Source of the DNA: Falciphora oryzae
Lineage: Eukaryota > Ascomycota > Sordariomycetes > Magnaporthales > Magnaporthaceae
Direction: 5' to 3'
Assembly: GCA_000733355.1 (NCBI GenBank)
Contig: JNVV01000001.1
Location: forward strand, 3,053,596-3,117,595
DNA: 64,000 nucleotides
In this document: positions 10,187 through 23,080 of the stretch, piece by piece
Position numbering within the stretch: position 1 is the stretch's first letter
Layout of the letters: every line of letters starts with the position of its first letter
Translations under genes and position numbers: made by a program
The notes under the pieces: generated by a model
The model's database searches: none
What the model was told of the DNA's origin: nothing
The model's input: only the letters and a program-made list of their open reading frames with translations

Positions 10187-13100
10187 ATTGTCAGGCGTTT
10201 TCTCTTCTTTTGTTCTCTCTCTTCAAGACAGGCTGTATGGTGTAGGGGTGCAAGGGATAGACGCCGTATAGCCCCCAGGCCATTGCCAGAGAAAAGGCTT
10301 GTTCCCCCGGACCCTCTTTATACTCCGGAAAGGGGAGGAAGGGGTGAGCCGTGAAGGAAGGAGTGATAGCAGGAAACTTCAATGATATGTCCGGGACGAC
10401 TTTATTCCCGAGCCCAGGCTTGATCACCGGTGGGGAGGAGAATGGAAGAGACTCGTCCGATAGCGCGGCGCAGCGCTCCATCACACGAGGCTCTTGCCCC
10501 TTGCAGGCGGGGTTAGGCAACTCCTTTCACGCGTGAGCGGCACGGTGAACATCTAGGAACGCACCCCTGGGGGCTCGCTCATTGGAAGGCCTCATATCGG
10601 ATTCTAGCAGTTGGTGTGCGGCACCAATGGCAACGTCAGCCTGGGCAGCTGAGCGCGAGTACAACCTCGGCAAGATTGGGTCGCGAGTGACGAGGCCGGA
10701 TGTGTTGTGACGTTTTTGGGTCGCGCTGTGCTGTCGGCTGCGGTGGCCACATGGAACATGAACCTGGAAAAAGGTGGGGTCCTGCTGGCGCTGCTGGGGG
10801 CCAGGGCCGATGGCATTCGATGGCATGGCTCTGATGCAGGCGCTGCTGCACAGATGCGGCAGCCACGAGGCGTCAGGCAGCTTGAGCTCCTGGGCTGCAG
10901 CATGCGGCATCCTCGAAGTCAATTTTGCTGGGGGAGCGGGACGACGAGTGGCGCGCCATTGGCCGCAGCCAGGCCGGAGCACGCCGGTAGCCGACAAAGC
11001 ATGCGGCGACTTTTGGTTCCAACGCGCTGGGCGCAGGGGCAGCCGGGCAAATGGGCCAAGCAAGGCCGCCGCCGCATTTATTCCAGTTCCCAGGACCAGG
11101 GTGAGGCGAGCAAAGAGAATGGACAAAAAAAGGCAAATTTTAGCCGCCCGAAGAGCAAAAGCCATCCATGATGCGAATGGCTGTGGCAGCGGGTTTATTT
11201 TCCATGCACGTGCCTCCTTTGGGCAGCCGTCACTTCCTCTCGGACGACACACCAGCGTCGCACATTCTCGACGGCAACGCAGCACGAGAAAGAAAACCAT
11301 CCACCATATCGTGGGACGCGAACCGAACGAACCCCTTTTGCTTCCACGCACCTCTCGAGGCCTCGCACGAAGCGGCCTCGTATAATGCGACCCATCTCCG
11401 GCTCGTGGATTGTCCGTGTTATTGTCGGACGCCATTTCCAAAAACAAAGCCCACGCCGTCGTATCTTGACCGGCCGATGGGGCCACAGGAAACACAGAAC
11501 AAACGCCCGCTCCCATCGGCCGCCGGCATGAACACGGTAGGGAAACTGGGAGCACGGCACTGTCGGACACTCCCACCGCCTCTCCCGTCCGATGCATGAC
11601 GCCGTGGTCCCAAGCGGAGAGAGACATGTGCCCGTTTGCTCTCTAGTATTGCCTGCCGGCCGGCAACAGCCTTGGCGCTCGAGAAAGCGAAGTGGAAAAA
11701 AAACGGGGGCACACGGACACCGCCGGGGGCGGGCGCATGACAACCTTTGAGATATGGTTCCGGGTGGTGAGGTGTCTGATCGCGCGGCGCCGCCATGCGT
11801 GCCCCCCACGCGTCGTCCGCATCGTCCGCCACAATGTTTCTCGGGACGCCGAAATTTGCAGGCAAAGCGTTGGATGTATGCCAAGCAGAAACGGAGAAGG
11901 CAAGGGAAACTGCCAGAGGGGAGCAGGGCCCCGTGATGGATCGGGAAGGCCGGATGCATAAACCCAACCAGTCTCTCATCAAAAACAGTTCTCCGTCGTG
12001 ACGGGTGTATTGAACGGACAGCATAAGCCATGCCAGTGGCACTTGGGCGATCCGCCAAATGGGATGTAACCATACGCTCGCTTCAGATAGCTCCTTCGGC
12101 CATTCCGTTTTACCCTAGCGGCCCCAGGAACGGGAACCGCCGTCTCAGGAAGAATAAGGTTGCGGCCACACTGACAAGTCTCCGTTTGTGAGAACGGGGT
12201 CTGGTTTGCCTTTCCGCAAACGTCATATTACCCCTGCCAAGTCGAACATGCTAATGGTGGGTGTTCGTGGGGGAGCTCGTGATGGCGGTGGTAGACGCGG
12301 GGAGCACTCTGATATGCTCCGAGACAACAACCGCGCACGGGCGAAGTGGCAGCATGGGCGATCGCGCATCTCACTCTTGGAACGAAAGCAAAGAAACGAG
12401 CTTCGAGCCTCAAAAATAGAACAAGAGGAAACCAAGCCCGGGAATGATCAACAAGGCGCTGGGATGTAAACACTCCCACAGCCCTCTGCACGGTCCTCCC
12501 ACAGGTACCGCATATTTGCAGAGAGCGGTTGGACCTGCCATCGACTCGATCCATGCCCATGCGCTCGCAGATACAAAAACCGACATTCCGCTCCCGGGGC
12601 CCAGCCTCAAACACTAGCCCGTGGACATTGCTAGGAGGTCATAGGCTGGTAAAAAGAATGAGGACGGTGAAGGAAAGAGGAACGTGGGAGATCAACATCT
12701 GAGGGGTGACAGATGTTGAAGGCAGTCCTGATCTGCAGAACGAAACCCGTCAGGCACGGATGGATGTCTGACCGCCTTCCATTCTCTGATCGTTCGGCAT
12801 TGCCGTCAAGGACAAAAATAGCAACTTTTCGAACGGTGATGTGATGTGTTTGGTGTTGGTGGTGGTGGAGCGTGTCTGCCCTCACGGGCGATGCCGTCGT
12901 CAATCTCCCGGGAAGGACAAAGAAAACAGAAAGAAAAGAAAAAAAAAAACCGCATGAAAGTTCTTGGCACCTTTGGGCATCGCATCATGTGGCCCTCCCC
13001 ACGCGCGAATCTCTTTTTGCTTTTTCTCTCCTTTTTTTCTTTTTCTTTTCTGCGGGAGGGTCGGTGGCTTGGTCATGGTTACATCTGATGCCATCTCGAG

Positions 13101-16100
13101 GCGATCACAGGCGGCGTTTATGCTCCCCCTCTCCGCCGTCGTCGAGCAGGAGGGGACGGACCGCCTGGCCGATGCAACAGCGTTGGCCGCAGAGGCCTTT
13201 GGTGGCCGCCTCGGGCCAAGGAGGGGGTTGAGTTGGTTGGAAATCGGGTCGATTGATAACCACACGAATGCAACCTCGTTGGCACACCCATTCCGGAGCC
13301 GCTTGGCTGGTCTACACACTCTGCAGAGTAGCATCGCGCCTCCGCCGCGACTTCATGCGTGGGAGAGAGAGAAAAAAAAAAAATGACAATGGGCTGGGTG
13401 AGAATTGATCAGCACGGCGAAAGGCAATGAATATTGAGGGACAACACAGAAATGCGACCGAGCCTCGGTTGAGAGCGTGAGAGCGATTGAAACTTCCCAA
13501 GTAGGTGCAAGTCGGGTACGCCGGTACCAAAGTTCACCGGATGGAGATGCGCTTTACTTGAGGCAAAAGAGTCCATAGCCGAAATAGGGAGCGACTGTGA
13601 GATTTTCTTCGTTTGTTCACCGTGAAGTGTTCAGGCCCCGATGAAATCCTGCCGACTTCTTTCGAGCTGTCTCATCAGGGGTCCGAGCCGAGAAACCCCT
13701 GCCGAGGGGATGACATCCATCCCCTGACCCTAACATGCGGCCCTGACACCGCGTTCCGGTCTGCTGGAACTGTTCGCCGCTCCATCCCTCCCCTATAAGG
13801 CAACATTATCAGCAGTCTAGTCTACTGCCAGCCTTCTTTCTTTCTTCTTCGAGGGGCGGGCACGTGAAAAGGAGAACGCGCCCCGCGGTGGGAACAAAGC
13901 TCAGACAACGAAAAACCCCCATGGAGGCTCATGCGACGGTAAGTGATGAATAAGGCTTTGTAAGTCGTCGGCGCCAACAGGCGCCAAGTCTTTTTGACGT
14001 TACCATCTACCGCTTCGGCAACGCCGCACCTCACAAGCGATTTTGGCCCCGCCAGGTCGGGCGCCGACTCGGTCACATAATCGGCGGTGGGCTATAAAAC
14101 GGAGAAACACGCCGCTCGGCAGATCAGTTCTCGAGGAAAACGACACACGAGCAGAAAAAGGGAGGAACAGCTAAGGATCGCTCTTCTCCTTAAAATGCGC
14201 TTGGTTTGTTTTTGTGATGAGGGCAATGGAGTGAAACCAACCCAAACCAAACCAAACCAAACTGGGAGAGCCGCCGCATGAACGACTTACACATGTGATC
14301 ACCACTAAGCCCACTCCTTCTTTTCCCCCTTCTCCCGCTTCTCTCCACTCCAAGATATACGTCCGCAGCTTTTATGAGAGTGCGAGAGGGAAGAGCCTGC
14401 GAGTAGCCGCGCTATAGGTGGATAAATCGTATCCGGCAATGAGGGATGTATGGCGCGGCTTTTGATGATTACTTCATATATGAGGTGTTACCGGACGACG
14501 AGAGTTACTGGGTGTGGTCAACAAACTCATGCGGAAATTTAAATCAAGGGAAGGGTTCAAGCAGGGAGTGCTCATGACGATATTGGGTGGAGAAGTGCCA
14601 TCTAATGACGGGATCGGGGTATTAGGCTATAGGATATAATACCGATGAGACTGTTGACTCGGGTTTCGTCACGTTTGTCTGCCGACACCCGATATTTGTT
14701 GCGGTTGGATCCTGCATGCCCATCATCGACGGCGGCTACGCGGCTCCATAGCCAGATGAGCCAGAGCGGGAGCCGGGATAGCATTGCTTCCTGCCTCGAC
14801 AGCCAAGAGCGCCGGCCTGTGGTGGTTTGTTCTCGCGTCCTCCCAAAGCCACGAAGGCGAGGGAGTTTGCCCGTCGGCAGTCAACAACCACTTGAGACCA
14901 GCCGATCGATTAGCCTAGCGCAACCGCAAGCCTGCATCTTCTGGGTCGCTAGGCAGGCGACTGAACTAGGCCGTCTAGGGACCTCGTGTTTCTTGTAAGC
15001 GAGGACTCACAACTATGGCGCCCCCATTTCGAGGCACTGTCCCGTGGTTACTCCAGGTCGGCGACCAAACTGGGTTTTGCGCCCGCACCGGGGACCTGAG
15101 AGAGGCCGGTTGGGCGGGGCTTGGCTGTGTCATGTTTGATCCGGTGCGTTGCGATCTCTGGGAGCATGGAGCTGGGCCCGGGTGGACCCACGGACGATGC
15201 GCCATGGAGAGATGGGCCAAAGAGGCCGATCGAACCGGCGGGCGCCCCCCAATCTCGATTTCGCACCTCGGCGCGCGTGCACCACCATGGAGGGCCCTCT
15301 CGCAGCGGCTGACAGGAGGGGGTGGGAGTGCGTGTAATGGACTGGGCTGCAAGTGCATCAGCTGTCAAGTCGTTTGGTGGTGGCGCGCTGCACGACGGTG
15401 CTCGGCCCTGCCATCCATCGATTCTGGCTTCATATGCGCGGCCTCGGTCCAAATTTCTCCGCTTGGTACTGGTGCTGCCATGCAGTCGCAGTGCATTCTT
15501 CGCCGTGCTTCCATTGCGACCTTGGCCGGTCCCCAGGTTGCCTGTCGCGGCGGCACAAGTCTCCATTTAGAACTGCGCCGCTGCTCGGGCGACGAATCGG
15601 CCGCGCGCGCTTTGCATGCGACGGACAAAAAAGAAGGAACAAAACCACAAAACCACAGAACCAGATGGTATGATGTGCAGGCGAGTTCTTTGGTTCGGCG
15701 GAGGCGCTGGCGCAGGCCTACGCGGGCGGACTGCTTAGATCTGGAAAGCAGTCCGGCCTGGGCATGTCAGTTTAGGTGGCATTGGGCGCGATTTCGGGAA
15801 GGAAGTGCGCCCTCCACCGGCGCTGCAACCCTTCAGCGCGGCGGGCCAGTTTCTGTGCTGGCCTGTTGGTGATCAGGGGCGGCCTTGACGCCCCTGACGT
15901 CCCTGTGCGCCTGGGGGCCGTGGGGTTGGCGGGTTATGTATTTTCTCTTTGTTTTTTTTCATGAGCTTTGTCTGTTTGTTACCAATCCATCACGCAAAAA
16001 ATCTACGGCCCACAAGATGTGCAATACCACTGGAACCCGGCACCTAAAAATGACTGGATGCCGGTTGACTCCTGCTGGTTTGTGGTAAATTCAAGCTTGA

Positions 16101-17711
16101 ATGTAGGCATGACGGCTCGAGCGAGTTTCGATGTGGCCTGGCACTCGACTGGCTGGATGGAATTTCCACTTTGATTCAGGTGAGAGTCGTCCGCCATCCC
16201 TGCAAGCCGGCCGCCTCCCTGCCAAACAAAGTTTTATTTAGCTACAGCTCCGTGCGCGCGCTAGAGCCGAGCCTTAGCGCACCTGCCAAACGCGCTATTC
16301 CTCACCGTGCCAGTGCGCGCCTTCTCCCGGCATCGGGCATCCGTCCAGGGGGCAGGTGCGTGGGACGCGACTGTCTTTCCATTTCAATCCCTGACCCCGC
16401 GTGCCTGTTCAAGTTTGAGACGTTATCAATCTCCGCTACCAAACCTCAGCGCCGTCTTCTTTTCAGCCCACCCACACGAGCACCCACCCAGCCTCCACGA
16501 ACCGCGCGCTCCCTCCAGCTCGCTCGGCCAGCTCCCCTTGGCCTGTCGCAGCTTCGGACTCGCAACCAGTGAGCGCCCGCCGTAGCGTTTTCGCCCGATG
16601 ACGATGCGCGCGCCCTGCCCTGTCTTCTGGGTCTGCCCCTCCCCGTCACAGGCCCAAGCGCGTCCGTCACGAGGGTTGGCGGCGGGAGCAAGGACAGGGC
16701 AGGCAGGTAGCTCGCTCGCTCACTGAACCTGTGGGCAGTCCATGTGCGTTGCGATGGGCGCGCGATGGGGGTTCAGCCAACCCCAACCTCGCGGCCGGCC
16801 GGCCGAGGCTTCAGCCCGACCAACCCTCCTCATGTCCGACGCTCCTCTGGACACGGCGGCCTGTCGCGGCTACGGGAACCTTCTCCCTCCTCTAGAAGAG
16901 TGGCGAACCTGGGTTTCACAAAACCTAGGCGCGTCAGTTACAAAAGGACTGTCTCGACGACGGCGAGGTCGCTCAAAGAAAACTAAATTTGTGTGGCGCA
17001 CATGGCTTCGCAAGAGGCTTGCTGTCTGTTGTGTGTCCATCAAGGTTGGGAGACAAGCATGGCACCCCAGCATGACATGCAGCAGCCTTCAGGGATACAG
17101 GCCTCGCCCGGATGGGCAGCTAGCTGCATGCATGCTGCTCCCACACCCACTCCCACGGCCTGCCGTATCGCACCTGCTGGCGAGCTACGTAGGTATTAGC
17201 GTTTCGTCGCCTTCCCAATTACTGCGGAGCATTGCCATATCGACGTCCATGGTTCTGAGCGAGTCCCAGTTTCCGTCCACAAATGCCCACTGACTCCATA
17301 CAGCCGGGACCCTTGTCTCCCTTGTGCACACCCCCTCTTAGCCGCACCCCGGCCGACGGGGACCAGTGGAACTCGGATCCTCTGCTCGATGTGTCCCCAT
17401 GTCGTCCTACGTGCTTCCATGCCCCCCCATTCCGCCAATGCCGCTCCCTGTCGGGGCGCCTCCTACCGAAGTAGGAAAGGGAGCGGTTGCGGTTGCGCTC
17501 GAAGACGTTCACTTTTTGCTCAACGGGGCTGTCCCAGATGTTCACAAACTATTTCCCTGTGCGAGCTCCGCCACTGGCATCCTCATCCCAAACTCACTTT
17601 ATGTATAAGGCTCCGGCTTGCTCCTCCTCCTGACTGGGGACCTGGACGCCCAAACCTGCATCACACCTTACCCACTACTCTATCATCTGCTGTGCTGCCG
17701 TGTTCGCAACC
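10187..17711. other. Gene-free stretch of about 7.5 kb
   Basis: Long open frames exist on both strands (for example around 10530-11630 and 15015-15870). Their translations are rich in Trp, Cys, Arg and His, show no family motif, and overlap similar frames on the other strand, so I treat them as GC-driven. The sequence contains CT- and GA-rich stretches, a CCAAA repeat at 14242-14261, and a CTATAAGG motif near 13794 without a clear downstream gene. Non-coding transcripts or long 5' leaders cannot be excluded. Confidence 0.4.
14242..14261 (+). repeat. Short (CCAAA)4 tandem repeat
   Basis: Four CCAAA units in the gene-free region, seen directly in the sequence. Confidence 0.85.
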
Positions 17712-18860
17712 ATGCAGCTTGTCGACCCTCTACCTCACTTTCAGCATCACGCTGCTCTTCTCCATCAACTCCCATCACCGGCAGTATCTCCTCCGCCAAC
17801 AGAAGTCCACCATGTGGAGGTCCTGGACAGCTTCAATCCAGCGCCAATCGAGACACCATCCTTTCATCCTGACAAGGCCATTCATACCGACGAGGTCATT
17901 CACCCCGACAGGGTCATCCATTCCCCTAGGATCTCGCGGCGACAATGCACGACAGGCTACCCTGCCCACTTCGGCAGGAATGCCCCTCTGAGTGACGGTG
18001 GTTTATGCACACCCCGCTGCAGAGAGGGCAGTAGTCGCATCGCCTCGCCATCGCTTCTCGCAACCTACGAGAAGCTTGGATCCATGCCAGATTACTCCGA
18101 GGTCTACAGGGTAGACAGATCCAGGGTGCTGAAAACAGGGCCGGACGTCACGCTGCAGGAGGCGGGCTGTATGTTGTACCTCTATGAAAACTCGGGAGTG
18201 CCCGTGCCACGCGTGCTCGACTTCGGCACCGAGCCAGAGACGGGGAACAACTACATCTTGATGGAATACGTCGAAGGAGACCCCCTGGACCTTGTTTGGG
18301 ACACTCTGGATGAAGAACAGAAGGTCATGATAATTGCCCAACTACGGCCAATCTTTCTAGACCTTCGGAGCATCAGGGATACCGAGGTTTGCGGATTTGT
18401 ACCCGAAACCGACGGTGACTGCCCCATTCCCGGTCGGTACGCCAAGGCGGGGGTCACGGACAACTTCTTCGCGCGGCCACAGGGGCCTTTCAGCAACGAG
18501 GGCGGCCTGCTTCGCGCGCTGGCGGCGCACCTGCAACTGCGCGGCGGCCCTGCCAGCTGCTGGCTCGACAGGGTTGTTCTGCCTTTGCTGTTCAACATGC
18601 CGGCACATCCGCCGCTCATGGTTCTGACGCATGGCGAGCTCAACGCCAAAAACATCCTGGTCAAGGACGGCAAGGTTACTGCCATCCTCGACTGGAGCCA
18701 GTCCGGCTTCTACCCGATCTACTGGGAGTTCGTCAAGGCTTTCTTCGGCGACGTCGAGTCGTCCGTCCTGGTCCGCGATAATGTCATCGCCCACGTCCTG
18801 GACCAGCGCTACGACGCCGAGCTGGCTGTTATGCTCCTGGCCAAGGACATAATATGGTAG
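17712..18860 (+). CDS. Aminoglycoside-phosphotransferase (APH)-fold kinase-like protein
   Basis: Single exon, 382 residues from the ATG at 17712. The first 110 or so residues are Pro/His/Thr-rich with no family resemblance, so the true start could be further downstream. The APH-like domain begins near YSEVYRVDRSRVLKTG (N-lobe with the presumed ATP-binding Lys) and continues through ENSGVPVPRVLDFG and YILMEYVEGDPL. The catalytic loop reads HGELNAKN (H307-N314) and the metal-binding loop ILDWSQSG (D327), followed by FYPIYWEFVKA, typical of the large fungal APH family. The invariant catalytic Asp of HGDxxxxN is Glu (E309), so activity is uncertain. Fungal members are mostly uncharacterised; aminoglycoside resistance should not be inferred. 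The neighbours give no functional context. Confidence 0.85.
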   Translation: MQLVDPLPHFQHHAALLHQLPSPAVSPPPTEVHHVEVLDSFNPAPIETPSFHPDKAIHTDEVIHPDRVIHSPRISRRQCTTGYPAHFGRNAPLSDGGLCTPRCREGSSRIASPSLLATYEKLGSMPDYSEVYRVDRSRVLKTGPDVTLQEAGCMLYLYENSGVPVPRVLDFGTEPETGNNYILMEYVEGDPLDLVWDTLDEEQKVMIIAQLRPIFLDLRSIRDTEVCGFVPETDGDCPIPGRYAKAGVTDNFFARPQGPFSNEGGLLRALAAHLQLRGGPASCWLDRVVLPLLFNMPAHPPLMVLTHGELNAKNILVKDGKVTAILDWSQSGFYPIYWEFVKAFFGDVESSVLVRDNVIAHVLDQRYDAELAVMLLAKDIIW

Positions 18861-19736
18861 AGCTAGGCTGCGTAGCCTGGGTGGGTTCGGCGTTGTAAGA
18901 GACGCCGGGGCTGCAGCCTGTTATGATGCATTTGCACACACGCGTTACGAAATTGTACGACTATGGCTTGACAGAGCTGCCCTACTGGCGGATGGCGCTC
19001 TGGCCTGCTGATTTTCTTTTGTCCTCATACGACACTGCAGCACGGCATGTGCTGGCACTAGGGTTATTCGGGATAAGGGGTAGGTCCTGGTCAGGGGCAG
19101 TTCACTTGGGACGTGGGGGTAGCAATTTTTTTTCTATTTTAACTTGTTTATTACTCCAGCACTTTTCTTCCAGCTTCTTGTCATTTTCTTTTCAGGGGTA
19201 GGCTTATTCTTCTCTCCCCCTATGTATCAATATTACCGCTCTTGATTAGCTCGGCTGAGCCTTCACTTGTCTTTCTACTTCAATAATATAGGAAGACTGA
19301 AGAAATCTAACAAAGCTATGACTATCCGATCCGTTGTCCTGGGAAGCCGGACCAACAAACATCACAAGTGACTAATACCACTGAGAACGTTAGTTGCATG
19401 CCTGTTGATCCCGCCATCTCGGTCGACCAGAGCGCAAAGTATTCCATAATATTCTATATTATTCCCTTGACAATGTGTTGTCTTCCCCAACAAACCAGGT
19501 GGGCATTCGTCCTCACTCAAGGGGATATGACAACTCCCCGCCATGTGACTATCTCGTCTTCTATCATCCGGCCCAGGCCTGACGTTGTTGTACGTCCGTC
19601 CCGGAAACAAAAAAAAAACTCACGGACTATCAAGCTCGGCTCGTGGCGCTCGTCAAAGACGTTGTGGCGCCGGATTCGAGACTTCCCGGTATACACGAGG
19701 CTGGGCGAAGTTTGAGGACAGACACACAGACCAGGC

Positions 19737-19756
19737 AAACAAACAAACAAACAAAC
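19737..19756 (+). repeat. (AAAC)5 microsatellite
   Basis: Five AAAC units followed by a short A run, seen directly. Confidence 0.9.
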
Positions 19757-19878
19757 AAAAAACAGGCAGCCGGGGCCTTTTTTTATACCTTTTCGCTCCG
19801 GGGTTGGGGTCGGCAATAAGCAACACCCGACCCGGGGCACGGCACGTATAAGCGTATTGGAAAAGGGGGGGCACTCCG

Positions 19879-19905
19879 AAAAAAAAAAAAAAAAAAAAAA
19901 AAAAA
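19879..19905 (+). repeat. A27 homopolymer
   Basis: Run of 27 A followed by two further GGAAAA-type blocks; intergenic. Confidence 0.9.
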
Positions 19906-21039
19906 GGAAAAAAAGGAAAAAAAAACTAGATTCAAGCCACATGCATATCCGGGCACCCAGAGGCACGTTGCCAAGCCGCGTATCCCCGTGACGCATGCCC
20001 AAGAACGGGTCGGGGTAGGTGTGGCGTGAAAGCGGCTCATGACGGTCTTGATGAGGTTTTTTGGCACGTGAATCGCCTGGATCGAATCAGCCACTGGCCA
20101 CCACCGATTATGTGATAGCTTCAGCGAGCCGCGTCGAAAAGGAAGGCTGTACGCGTTACGCTTCGCTTATTGACCTAGCTGGCTGGCCTTCCCAGCCTGC
20201 TTCGCCTGCCTCGCCCCTCAACCCGAGAATATATTTCCCCCAGGCAAACACGGAGTGGCGCGACTGTAGGTATAATGTTAGGTGATAGATCATTGTTGTC
20301 GCTTCCTACCAGCACCTGGGTGTTTATCAGCAGGTGAAAATTTGAAGATGTTTCTGAAGTAAACTCTAATCATGAATAGCTACCAATGAAACGAAAACTG
20401 GCAATAACATGGCCGAACTCTCAAGTGATTCTCGATCGACGACCTGAGGCCGGGATGATGCTTCATCAGTCCATTTTGTTTTGCTGAAGACTTGCCCGGG
20501 ACCGTGTGTCTGCCCCTGGGTGTCTCTAGACGACTCGCGCCATGACATCCTTGAGACTAGTTGCGCTGAATCACCTCCGTGGCTGCTTGCGTGCTGCCCT
20601 GGATTGCGAAGCCCGTAGCTTTCGCCGTCTTCGGTGCCGGCGCTTGGAAGAAATTTTTACCGGGGCAGGCGTGACTTGACTCCTCGAGAGCCGCGTCTTT
20701 CCGGCCGCATCTGCGGGTCCCTTGGTGATGTCACATGCCCAGGATCTCTAACCTCACAGCCTCCACATTCTCAGAAATTTTGACTCGGAGAGCTTGCTCC
20801 GCCGATGCTACCCCTTTTTCGCTTTCTCTTCGTCCGATCGCGGAGTAATTCTGATACATGATGTTGCTGGCGTGACGGCGTCACCTCCTCAAGATGTGTA
20901 CGGACTGTTGTCGCGTCCGGTGGAGTCTTTCTTCCGACACTCGGGCAGTCCCCAGTTCAGGTGGCCCTTTTTGTGTGCTGGAAGGCTTGGCTGTGCACAG
21001 ACCGGTACATGGAGTCTTCTGAGAGGACCAGACACATGC

Positions 21040-22643
21040 CTAGACCCTCTCAGCCGCCCCTGGACCCTTGTGCAGTCCATCGTTTCCGTTTTCGTCGTCG
21101 TCGTCGTCGCCTGCAGGGCCCTCGAGCAGCCTCTCAAGCTCCGCCTTCTCCCTCTCGTGGTTCTTGAACAGGGCTAGCAGGCCGAGGTCGTAGGAAGCCT
21201 TGAGCGAGCCAGCAAGAACAAAAGCGACCCAGAAGAAACCCCGGTCAGCGAGGACGCCGGTGATCAGGGGCCCCAGGCTCTGGCCCAGCGTCTTGGTCGT
21301 GTTCAGGATCCCCAAGACGGCCGTTCGCTCCGAGGGCAGGACGATGGCGGCCAGGAAGGCGGAGCGAGGACCCACGTCCATGGACGAGGTGCAGTGCCTC
21401 AGAAACAGGAAGACCAAGGCGACGTGCAGGGGCCCGAATGGAATGAGGGCCAGGAATATCGCGGATGGTAAATGCGTGAACACCATGGTCTGAGCAATTT
21501 CGTTAGTGCTAATAATTGTGCCTGAGGACTAGGCTGCGCTTGAGGGCCACTCACATTAATGTTTCCAATCCTCCTGGCGAGCGACGCAGCCACCAGCATC
21601 GAAAAGGCGCCGATAATTCCGGTCGTGAAGAATACGGAACCCAAGGCGCCGGGTTCCAAGCCATGCCTCGACTTGAAGAAATAGCTGATCCAGGAGACAG
21701 ACACAAGGCTGCTCGCAAACGAGTCGAGCGTGAACAAGAGACAGAGGTTGATGACCACAATGCGGCTTTCCCAACCAATCTCGGGTAAGAGGGCCAAGAG
21801 GCCCTTCCGTTGTTGCGTTTTGGGAGGCTGCTGCTGCTGTTGCTGCTGTTCCGGTCCCGCCGCAGCGTCCCGAGCACCGTATGAGCGATCCTCCTCACCT
21901 TCTCCACCAAGAAGGGCTTCCCTCTCCTCTTCCACCTGGTCATCTCCGTGATTGTCGGGCTGGGCCTCGATCTCGCCAGTCAGGAAGAGGCACATCAGGA
22001 ACTTGACGGCGCCGCACGCGGCGTAGCCGACAAACACGGCCTGGTACGCCGCTACATCTGACCAGCCCTGGCGGTCCTGCAGCAGCTGCACCAACCAGCC
22101 GCCGCCGGCCATTCCAACAGCAACTGCGGCGAACCCCAGGAGCTTGTACCAGGCGTAGACGTCGGCGCGGTCGGCGGGCCTGGTCAGCTGGGCGACAATG
22201 CTCTCTTCAATCGAGCGGAACGGCCCCGTCTCGTTGGCCGTGGGCGAGATGACTCCGAACACGGCAGCAGCCAGCAGCACCCAGTAGGACTCGGAGACGA
22301 CAAAGGCCAGGCCGGAAAGGGCCATGACGGCGGCGCCGGCGGCCAGAACGGCACGGCGGCCCAGAGCGTCGGCGACCAGGGTCAGTAGCAGGCTGAGCAG
22401 GGTGTCGCCGGCGAGGGTGAGGGACAGGAAAACACCGCACTGGGCCTCGGAAGCGCCCAGAGCGCGCAGGTGCGGCAGCAGCACCAGCGTCGACGAGCCG
22501 TAGGCCGCCAGGCGCACGGCGCGCTGCACCATCAGCAGCTTGGTGTCGCGCCGGGCCCGCGCCACGGCCGCGACGCCGAGTTCGCGCAGCGCCGCCGCGA
22601 CCAGGCTGCGGGCCCGGCTGGGCTGGCCTGGGGTGCTCACCAT
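21040..22643 (-). CDS. Major facilitator superfamily transporter
   Basis: Exons 22643-21555 and 21489-21040 (intron 21490-21554, GTGAGT...CAG) give 512 residues. The first half shows YGSSTLVLLPHLRALGAS and the MFS motif-A-like loop LTLVADALGRRAVLAAG. It continues with WVLLAAAVFGVISPTANETG and FRSIEESIVAQL. The central loop (about residues 225-270) is acidic and ends in a run of eight Gln. The second half reads LFTLDSFASSLVSVSWISYFF, SVFFTTGIIGAFSMLVAASLARR and RTAVLGILNTTKTLGQSLGP, and the C-terminal tail is Asp-rich. Twelve membrane helices are expected. The layout resembles fungal proton-dependent drug/metabolite antiporters of the MFS_1 group. The substrate is unknown. A 22-nt A tract lies in the leader three bases before the start codon. 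Confidence 0.85.
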
Positions 22644-22646
22644 TGC

Positions 22647-22668
22647 TTTTTTTTTTTTTTTTTTTTTT
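22647..22668 (-). repeat. A22 tract in the transporter leader, adjacent to the start codon
   Basis: T22 on the given strand, so the mRNA of the minus-strand MFS gene would read A22-GCA-AUG if the leader is unspliced there. Confidence 0.85.
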
Positions 22669-23060
22669 GGCCGTGTCGTCGGGATCTTTGCGGTCGGGAT
22701 TGGTGGGAAAAAGAAGACAGGCCAGGTGTCAGCGCTACAACAAGATTGACAATGCGTTGAGGCGAAGAGGAACGAGTGACCGACTATTTAAAAAGAAGTG
22801 TGAAATCGGAGATCGACACTTCCGCCGAGCGACTGGGTCTCTGGTTCAATCGGCACCACCCCTGGCAATGCACAAAATGCAAGGGGAGGAAGCAGCCAGA
22901 CGAATGGCGGCTGCTTGCGTCATCCTGGCAGGCAGCAGCCTGCCGAGAGACGGCAGAACAGAGGGGAGGCCATCTGCTCGCCAGGTCAAAGCATGGATTG
23001 ACGAACTCGCAAAGATAGCGTGGCGAGTAGAGAAAAGGGCAATCTGGGACCAGGCGGCAG

Positions 23061-23080
23061 AAAAAAAAAAAAAAAAAAAA
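23061..23080 (+). repeat. A20 homopolymer
   Basis: Run of 20 A in intergenic DNA upstream of the MFS gene. Confidence 0.9.

Larger units (their letters stand above)
18861..21039. other. Intergenic region of about 2.2 kb
   Basis: Lies between the 3' ends of the APH-like gene and the second MFS gene. Contains an AAAC microsatellite, a 27-nt A run and several A/T-rich stretches. No gene found. Confidence 0.45.

Noticed and set aside
10527..11627. 366-codon minus-strand open frame
   Set aside because: Translation rich in Arg, Cys, Trp and Pro with no motif; overlaps long frames on the opposite strand, as expected by chance in GC-rich DNA.
15015..15872. 285-codon plus-strand open frame
   Set aside because: Trp/Cys/Arg-rich translation without any domain and with competing frames on both strands.
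9033..22643. Oxygenase plus kinase-like protein plus MFS transporter as a secondary-metabolite cluster
   Set aside because: No backbone enzyme (PKS, NRPS, terpene cyclase) or pathway regulator, and the genes are separated by 7.5 and 2.2 kb.
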